Assembly: GCA_001465015.1 (NCBI GenBank) | Contig: LNEO01000246.1 | Location: 124,001 to 188,000, forward strand | Length of the DNA: 64,000 nucleotides | From: Deltaproteobacteria bacterium Ga0077539 | Lineage (GTDB): Bacteria; Myxococcota_A; Polyangia; Polyangiales; Ga0077539 | Direction of reading: 5' to 3' | Shown here: one piece after another, positions 58,660-64,000 of the stretch | Position numbering within the stretch: the first letter of the stretch is position 1 | How the letters are laid out: every line of letters begins with the position of its first letter | Position numbers and translations under genes: made by a program | The notes under the pieces: model-generated | What the model was told of the DNA's origin: nothing | What the model saw: only the letters and a program-made list of their open reading frames with translations | The model's database searches: none

Positions 58660-59979
58660 CTACCGCTTTTTCTTCTTCGGAACGTCCGTCCCCGCGAGCA
58701 GCGTCGGCGCTCCACCAGGCTCGTCCACCTTCACCGGATCTTCGACGGTGCGATCTTCGAGCGACACATCCCAGCTCTTGGCCGCGTCGCCCTTGGGCGC
58801 TCGATCGACAGCGCTCGACGCAGACTTGGACACCGGGCGAGTGCCTCGCGGCGCGCCGAGCAGCGCGTCGACGGCGTCGAGCAGACGATCAGCTTCTTCG
58901 CTGGCGACGCCCACCAGCTCGAGCGAGCGCGAGTCCTTGGTGCGCACGAGCAGCCGCGTCTTGCCGGTGACCCCCGGCCACACTGCGCGAAGGACAAGCT
59001 CGAGCCCGACGCCGAGCAAGATCATTCCGATCCCGATCGCCACGACGGCGAACCATTTCGCTCCCACGCCTTCGAAGACGCGTTTTGCGCCCAAAAGCGT
59101 GCCGATCAAGAGCCCGGCGATCGACAGCGCCGCGGGCGCCGAAGGAAAGCGAACCTCTTTGCGCAGCTCGACCAGCTCACGCACGGGCATGCGAACGTCC
59201 CACGTCTGCAACGTCCGACCGAGGACCTCGCTGTGCCCGACGAGCCTGAGCGCTTCGCCCTCGAGCGACAGGGTCGCGGGTCGCCGAAACGAAAAGACCC
59301 ACCCTCCGACGGTGCGCGTGAGGCCGCGAAGCGCGCCCCACCCGATGAGCGATCCCGCGAGCCGCGCCCAAAACCCTCGCGCGTACCCTTCGACGTCGAC
59401 CGCGACGCTCACGATCGAAGGATCGCCGTCGCCGCGCGAGGCCGGCGCTTCATCGCCGTCGTCAACGACGAGCCCTCGCAGCGCGCGAACAGCTTCCGTC
59501 GCCCGCAGCGAGCCTGCGTCGATCGAGGACTCGGTCAACAGCTTCTGAAACCGCTGCGCCGTGTCGGACTCGAGCGAGTCGCGCGCGGCTTCGTAGGGCG
59601 CGTACGGGCCGGTAAACTCCAGCCAATCGAGGTCGGCGAGGCGGGCGCGAACCTTCGCAGGACCTCCCTCTCCGTCGAGGATCTCGCCGACGTGCCGCGC
59701 GAGCAGGACGCTCACGACGGCGCGCTCGAGCGCGCTCTTGGGTCCGCGGCGCAGCACTTCGATGGGCCGGATGCCGTCGACCTCGCCGGTCGCGTCGGTG
59801 GCTCCGACGGCTCCGCAGCGAGCTTCGACTTGTTGGTGTGAAACGGCGCCGGTGCGCGCCTCGGCCTGTGCGAGGAGGACCTCACCCACGACCCTCGAGG
59901 CAGCGCGAACGTCAGCGCGTGTTTTTCGAGCGAGCGAGTCCGCTGCGGCGCGGAGCGTATCGCGGTCGAGGAGTGTCAT
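58660..59979 (-). CDS. unknown two-span membrane protein
   Basis: A 439-residue protein. The N-terminal 200 residues are soluble and helical, with ARHVGEILDGEGGPAKVRARLADLDWLEFTGPYAPYEAA. Then come a beta-rich part (WVFSFRRPATLSLEGEALRLVG), two helices (SAPAALSIAGLLIGTLLGAKRVF and WFAVVAIGIGMILLGVGLEL), a PH-like strand stretch (TRLLVRTKDSRSLELVGVASEEADRLLDAVDALL) and a low-complexity tail. Not recognised. Confidence 0.55.
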   Translation of the reverse strand: MTLLDRDTLRAAADSLARKTRADVRAASRVVGEVLLAQAEARTGAVSHQQVEARCGAVGATDATGEVDGIRPIEVLRRGPKSALERAVVSVLLARHVGEILDGEGGPAKVRARLADLDWLEFTGPYAPYEAARDSLESDTAQRFQKLLTESSIDAGSLRATEAVRALRGLVVDDGDEAPASRGDGDPSIVSVAVDVEGYARGFWARLAGSLIGWGALRGLTRTVGGWVFSFRRPATLSLEGEALRLVGHSEVLGRTLQTWDVRMPVRELVELRKEVRFPSAPAALSIAGLLIGTLLGAKRVFEGVGAKWFAVVAIGIGMILLGVGLELVLRAVWPGVTGKTRLLVRTKDSRSLELVGVASEEADRLLDAVDALLGAPRGTRPVSKSASSAVDRAPKGDAAKSWDVSLEDRTVEDPVKVDEPGGAPTLLAGTDVPKKKKR

Positions 59980-60004
59980 CGGTGTGCCTGCGGGCGGGAG
60001 GGTG

Positions 60005-62257
60005 TCACGAACCGCCCCCTTGCGTCTCGATCTGTCGAACCTCGCGCAACGACGCGCGAATTTGCTCGAATTGCGCCCGCTCGCGCGCCAGGACGTCGGG
60101 CCTCGACGAGGACAAGTCCGTGCGTTCGAGCGGATCGGACGAGAGGTCGAAGAGCTCGGGGCGTCGAGGGTTGCGGACGAGGAGCTTGTAGGGCCAGCGG
60201 ATCATGGCTCGGCGCGTTCCGTTGTAGGGGCCTTCGGGCAGCTCGCAGTAGACAGGTCGCGGCGTGGCTTCGGCGCCGAACATCTCTGCGACGAGGCTCT
60301 GGCCCGTGACGAAGTCTTCTGCGGTCGGCGCAGGGACCGGCAGACGAAGCAGCTCGAGCACGGTCGGCAGCAAATCGATGTGCCCTCGCGGCGTCTCGAT
60401 GTGCCTCGCCGCGACGCCCGGAACGTGAATCATCCACGGAACACGCACAAGCTCCTCCCACAGCTCGACGCCGTGCCAGGACATTCCGTGCTCTCCGAAC
60501 GCCTCTCCGTGGTCCGCCGTGATCACCACGACGGTGCGATCGGCGTATGGCCTCTGCGCGAGGCGATCGAGGATTCGACCGATCTGCCGGTCGGTGAAGG
60601 CCACTTCTGCGTCGTACTTTCCGCGCTCGGTCCGAGAAAACGGCGGGATTTCCGGGTGAAGTACGTACTGCTTGTGCGGGTCGAAGAAGTGCGCCCAGAG
60701 CATGAACCGCCCGGCGGTGAACTGAGCGTCGTCGAGCAACGCGAGGGCCTTGTCCGCGACGCGCGCGTCGGTGCTCACGCTCTCGCCGGCCTCGCCTCCA
60801 GGCGTGGCGCTCACGTCGATGCGCTCGACGCCCTGAAAGAGCCCGAACCGCGGGTTGAAATAGAAGTGCGAGGCCACCGACGCCGTGCGAAATCCCGCGC
60901 TTCGCGCGCGCTCGGCGAGAAACACGTTGCCTCGATCGGGATAGCGGACGAAGTGATTGTCGTCGCGGACGCACTCGGTCGGATAGCGACCGGTCATCAA
61001 GGGACCGATCGATCGACCTGTGTACGAGCTCATCGCGTAGGCGCGATCGAAGACCACCGATCGCGCGGCGAGCCGATCGAGGTTGGGCGACAGCTCTCTG
61101 GGGTTGCCCGCGTAGTGAAGGTCCCAGCGCAGCGTGTCGACGGTGATGAACACGAGGTTTGCGTCGCGGGGCAGCGTTCGCGCGATGCGCTCTGCCAACG
61201 AGGGCGGTGGCGGCGGCGGCGCGGCGCGCACGATCACGGGCGCGTCGGCGCCCGAGCAGTCCTCGTCGACGCCGTTTCCCGCGATGTCTCTCGCGTCAGG
61301 AAATCTCCTGGCGTCTCGGTCGTCACAGTCGCCACCGCCGAAGAGGGCGCTCGCGCCGTCGCGGTCGCGGTCGGTGCGCCTTCGGAGCGCCCGCAGCACG
61401 ACGCGGGCGACGCCCGAGCGCGACTCGATCACCGTCGCCGAGGGCGAGCGCTCGAAGCGAAGGGCCGTCTCGCGCAGCGCGGCGCCGGCGATCGCGAGGC
61501 TCGAGAGCGCGGTCACGACGGCGAGCGACCAGCGCCGAGAACACGCCCATGAAATCAAAGCGCCTAGAGAAAGCGCGCCCGCCAACGTGAGGACGGGGGA
61601 CAGATCCAGCTCGGGTTTCTTCAGCACGCCGTAGGCGCCGAGGACGCCGCCGCGTCCGTGGATGTCTCCGGTCGCGACCCCCACCGAGAGCAGAATCACA
61701 GCGGCGATCGCGCCGATCGCCCACGGTCGAGCGATCGAGCCGAGCGCTCCCTCGCGCGGGTCCGCAGAGAGCGCGCGTCCCGCGAGGCGCATCGCGACGA
61801 GCAGCGCGACACAGAGCGCGACGGTCAGCGCGAAGAGCGCGGCGGACTGAGCGAACGCCGCGAGCCCCACGTGATGAAACGCGGTCATGAAGAAGGCCCC
61901 CGCCCGCGCAGCGAGCCCCACCCAGAGCGCGGCGAACGCAGGCGCGCACAGGGCGAGCGCGCGCAACGTCCGAGCGCGCTCGATCGTGGCGTCGTGCCAG
62001 TCGGCGACGCGCGCGACGCGACGCGCAGAGACGAGCACCGCCAGCGGAACGAGCACGAGCGCGATCACCGCGGACGACGGCGCCTGAAGGGCCGCTTCGC
62101 GCAGCGCGGCGCCCCCGCGGTCGACGGGCGTTCGAAGGGCGCCCGCGAGGGCGGCGGCGACGAGGGTGCCGAGCAGCGAGCCGCCGAGCGCAGAGAGGGC
62201 GCGGCGCGGCGCGGACGCGCGCGGGTCCGCAGCAGAAGCGAGAGCTCCAGTTGTCAC
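60005..62257 (-). CDS. membrane sulfatase-fold hydrolase with MopE motif
   Basis: A 750-residue protein. The first 300 residues hold about eight membrane helices. A MopE-type motif follows (GGDCDDRDARRFPDARDIAGNGVDEDCSG) and then a sulfatase/alkaline phosphatase-fold domain: VFITVDTLRWDLHYAG (metal Asp), the nucleophile segment YAMSSYTGRSIGPLMTGRYP, and VVVITADHGEAFGEHG (metal Asp-His). The classical sulfatase CxPxR formylglycine motif is absent (SYTGR in its place). A Ser or Thr nucleophile, as in LtaS and phosphoethanolamine transferases, is likely. It probably acts on lipids or surface glycans. Confidence 0.78.
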   Translation of the reverse strand: MTTGALASAADPRASAPRRALSALGGSLLGTLVAAALAGALRTPVDRGGAALREAALQAPSSAVIALVLVPLAVLVSARRVARVADWHDATIERARTLRALALCAPAFAALWVGLAARAGAFFMTAFHHVGLAAFAQSAALFALTVALCVALLVAMRLAGRALSADPREGALGSIARPWAIGAIAAVILLSVGVATGDIHGRGGVLGAYGVLKKPELDLSPVLTLAGALSLGALISWACSRRWSLAVVTALSSLAIAGAALRETALRFERSPSATVIESRSGVARVVLRALRRRTDRDRDGASALFGGGDCDDRDARRFPDARDIAGNGVDEDCSGADAPVIVRAAPPPPPPSLAERIARTLPRDANLVFITVDTLRWDLHYAGNPRELSPNLDRLAARSVVFDRAYAMSSYTGRSIGPLMTGRYPTECVRDDNHFVRYPDRGNVFLAERARSAGFRTASVASHFYFNPRFGLFQGVERIDVSATPGGEAGESVSTDARVADKALALLDDAQFTAGRFMLWAHFFDPHKQYVLHPEIPPFSRTERGKYDAEVAFTDRQIGRILDRLAQRPYADRTVVVITADHGEAFGEHGMSWHGVELWEELVRVPWMIHVPGVAARHIETPRGHIDLLPTVLELLRLPVPAPTAEDFVTGQSLVAEMFGAEATPRPVYCELPEGPYNGTRRAMIRWPYKLLVRNPRRPELFDLSSDPLERTDLSSSRPDVLARERAQFEQIRASLREVRQIETQGGGS

Positions 62258-62345
62258 GAGCGATCGGCGCGCACCCTACGGTCGATCGCCGGCGCTCGTC
62301 GAGTCCACAGCGAACGCCGAGCGACGCTTCGTGGCGCCCCGACGC

Positions 62346-63578
62346 TCAGCGCACCACGCCCGACGCGCGCAGTCGCGCGATGGTCTCTGCGTCGTACCCG
62401 GCGCGTTCGCGCAGGACTTCGTCGGTGTGCTCGCCGAGACGAGGGACGGGGCCGTGCGTTTCTCCCTGCCATTCGCCCTCGAACTTGATCGGGTTGCCCG
62501 CAGCGCGCACGGCGCCCGCGGGCCCCTGATCGAGCGTGGCGATCATCTCTCGCGCCCGCACCTGCGGATCATCGAACACCTGGTCTACGCGCTGAACCGG
62601 CGCCGACGGAACGCCCTCTCGCTCGAACGCCTCGCACCACTCGCGGGCGCTCTTCTCTCGGAGCTTGGGCTCGATCGCCGCGAGCAGCTCGCCGCTGCGC
62701 GCGCGGCGTTGGGCGTGGGTCGCGAGGCTCGGGTCATCGACCCATGAATTCAAGCTCAACGCCCGGCAGAAGCACGGCCAGAACCGGTCGGTGAAGACCG
62801 CGACGACGACCGCGCCGTCCTTCGCCTCGAAGGACTGATAGGGCCACGCGTACGCGTGGGCGCTGCCTTGCGGGCCGAGCACAGGGCCGCCGTTGAGCGC
62901 GTACGTCGCTGCATACGCGAGGAGCGCCACCTGACAGTCGAGCAGCGAAAGGTCGATCGCCCGGCCGCGACCGGTCCGCTCGCGGTCGAACAGGGCGCTT
63001 GCGATGGCGAGGGCAGCGAACATTCCGCCCGCGAGATCGCCGAGCGGCGGGCCCATTCGAACGGCGGGGCGACCGGGCTCGCCGGTGATGGACATCGTTG
63101 CGCCGCGGGCTTGGAGGGTGAGGTCGAAGGCGGCGTTGTCTCGATCGGGTCCAGTGCGGCCGAAGCCGCTCATGCCGCAGACGATCAAGCGCGGGTTGAT
63201 TCGGTGCAACGTTTGGTGATCGCAGCCGAGCTTCTCTGCGACGCCGACGCGAAAATTCTCGATGACGACGTCGCTCTCTCTCGCGAGCGCCCAGAGCACC
63301 TCGCGCCCTTCGGGCCGCTCGAGGTCGAGCACGATCGAGCGTTTGGACCGATGAAACGCAGCGAAATACACGCTGAGCTTGTGCTCGCCTTCGCCCACGA
63401 AGGTGGGCCCCATCGCGCGCACCTCGTCGCCTCCGGGCCGCTCGACCTTGACGATGTCCGCGCCGAGGTCCCCGAGCAGCATCGCGCCGTACGGTCCGGC
63501 CACCATCCGCGTCAAGTCGAGCACGCGCACCCCTCGAAGCACTGAGAGCAATCGATCCTCCGGCGTGTTTGCGGTCAC
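62346..63578 (-). CDS. family III CoA-transferase (CaiB/BaiF)
   Basis: A 410-residue class III CoA-transferase. Typical blocks are RVLDLTRMVAGPYGAMLLGDLGADIVKVERPGGDEVR, SVYFAAFHRSKRSIVLDL, ENFRVGVAEKLG and AFDLTLQARGATMSITGEPG (catalytic Asp). A tail like GEHTDEVL ends it. It moves CoA between carboxylic acids. The substrate is unknown; formyl-, carnitine- and racemase-type relatives cannot be told apart by eye. Confidence 0.9.
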   Translation of the reverse strand: MTANTPEDRLLSVLRGVRVLDLTRMVAGPYGAMLLGDLGADIVKVERPGGDEVRAMGPTFVGEGEHKLSVYFAAFHRSKRSIVLDLERPEGREVLWALARESDVVIENFRVGVAEKLGCDHQTLHRINPRLIVCGMSGFGRTGPDRDNAAFDLTLQARGATMSITGEPGRPAVRMGPPLGDLAGGMFAALAIASALFDRERTGRGRAIDLSLLDCQVALLAYAATYALNGGPVLGPQGSAHAYAWPYQSFEAKDGAVVVAVFTDRFWPCFCRALSLNSWVDDPSLATHAQRRARSGELLAAIEPKLREKSAREWCEAFEREGVPSAPVQRVDQVFDDPQVRAREMIATLDQGPAGAVRAAGNPIKFEGEWQGETHGPVPRLGEHTDEVLRERAGYDAETIARLRASGVVR

Positions 63579-63606
63579 CCGACACAGCAGCGATCACGGC
63601 GAGCGG

Positions 63607-64000
63607 TCATGGAGCGGCGGCGGGGCGCGGGCCGATCCGAATCGGGTGGCTCGCGATCTCGTGCGCGAGCGCGGCGCGCGTGGGATCCGTGAGGGGCGAG
63701 ATGTTCCACTGGATCATGCGATCGAGCGCCGCGGCGAGCAGCGCCAGTTCGGTCTGCACCCGCACATCGCAGCCCGCCCCGCTGGTGAGCTCCGCGGGGA
63801 GCGACGCGCAACGATTCAGCGCGCCGTTCGCCAACGCCCCGGCCGCGCGCACCGACCCGAGCGCCTCGTGCGCCCGCGCGGTGTGCAAAGACACCCGACC
63901 GTCCCGTTGGACGTGAGCGGGCGCCCTCGAGACCACGTCGACCACGAGCCTGGGCGGCATGTGAAGGTCGAGGTAGCGCTGGGTGAGCGTTCGGAGGGCG
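63607..64000 (-). CDS. unknown protein, cut by the window end
   Basis: The frame is open to the right edge with no stop. A Met lies at 63960, but residues before it (LTQRYLDLH) look coding too, so the real start is probably outside. The visible part (about 130 residues) has VVDVVSRAPAHVQRDGRVSLHTARAHEALGSVRAAG and ends in HPIRIGPRPAAAP. No family recognised. Confidence 0.5.
   Translation of the reverse strand, partial: ALRTLTQRYLDLHMPPRLVVDVVSRAPAHVQRDGRVSLHTARAHEALGSVRAAGALANGALNRCASLPAELTSGAGCDVRVQTELALLAAALDRMIQWNISPLTDPTRAALAHEIASHPIRIGPRPAAAP

Overview
This window is chromosomal DNA from a very GC-rich delta-type bacterium, most likely a myxobacterium (Myxococcota, Polyangia/Sandaracinus-like). 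I infer this from the strong G/C bias at third codon positions, many lipoproteins with Ala/Asp/Ser/Thr-rich linkers, two MopE-type CxDxDxDCxG motifs, a PASTA-less Ser/Thr kinase with one membrane span, a HerA-like ATPase, and the lack of long operons. No rRNA, tRNA, CRISPR array, insertion sequence or prophage was seen. Almost every base is coding.

Layout. 0.1-4.7 kb: a translationally coupled three-gene operon (tandem-domain Fe/2OG dioxygenase, radical SAM enzyme, nucleotidyltransferase-like protein), then a small membrane protein and a lipoprotein. 4.9-13.4 kb: M1 aminopeptidase with HEAT repeats, a SUMF1-like protein, a coupled 4-hydroxyphenylpyruvate dioxygenase/fatty acid desaturase pair, a 2OG oxygenase with a TonB-C-like tail, and a MopE-motif lipoprotein. 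13.4-17.2 kb: molybdenum cofactor cluster (moaC-moaE fusion, AI-2E-type permease, moeA, moaD). 17.2-21.2 kb: two unknown proteins, a KaiC-like ATPase, a histidine kinase and an OmpR-type regulator, apparently co-transcribed. 21.1-30.5 kb: TIGR02757 protein, citrate synthase, methyltransferase, HEAT-repeat protein, M23 peptidase, slipin, HerA-like ATPase. 30.5-38.6 kb (mostly minus strand): membrane lipoprotein, acyltransferase, SDR, beta-propeller-like protein, a structured non-coding island, holin-like protein, cytochrome c and an orphan HipA-like kinase. 38.8-41.2 kb: zinc-ribbon protein, a five-unit palindromic tandem array, and glnB-glnA with an elaborate promoter region. 41.2-52.8 kb: lipoprotein, an exported dikinase-like protein, msrA, xthA, an M48 peptidase, xdhAB and hemH. 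52.9-64 kb: ATP-grasp protein, Ser/Thr kinase plus a TPR/PEGA-like partner, RNase HI, unknown membrane proteins, a sulfatase-fold membrane enzyme, a CoA-transferase, and a gene cut by the window end.

Functional links. moaCE/moeA/moaD make the cofactor used by the xanthine dehydrogenase-type enzyme at 48-52 kb. GlnB and GlnA form the nitrogen control pair. The most promising undescribed systems are the dioxygenase/radical SAM/NTase operon at the left end, the unknown-unknown-KaiC-HK-RR operon at 17-21 kb, the 22-bp palindromic array beside glnA, the structured island at 36.2-36.5 kb, and the exported permuted dikinase-like protein.
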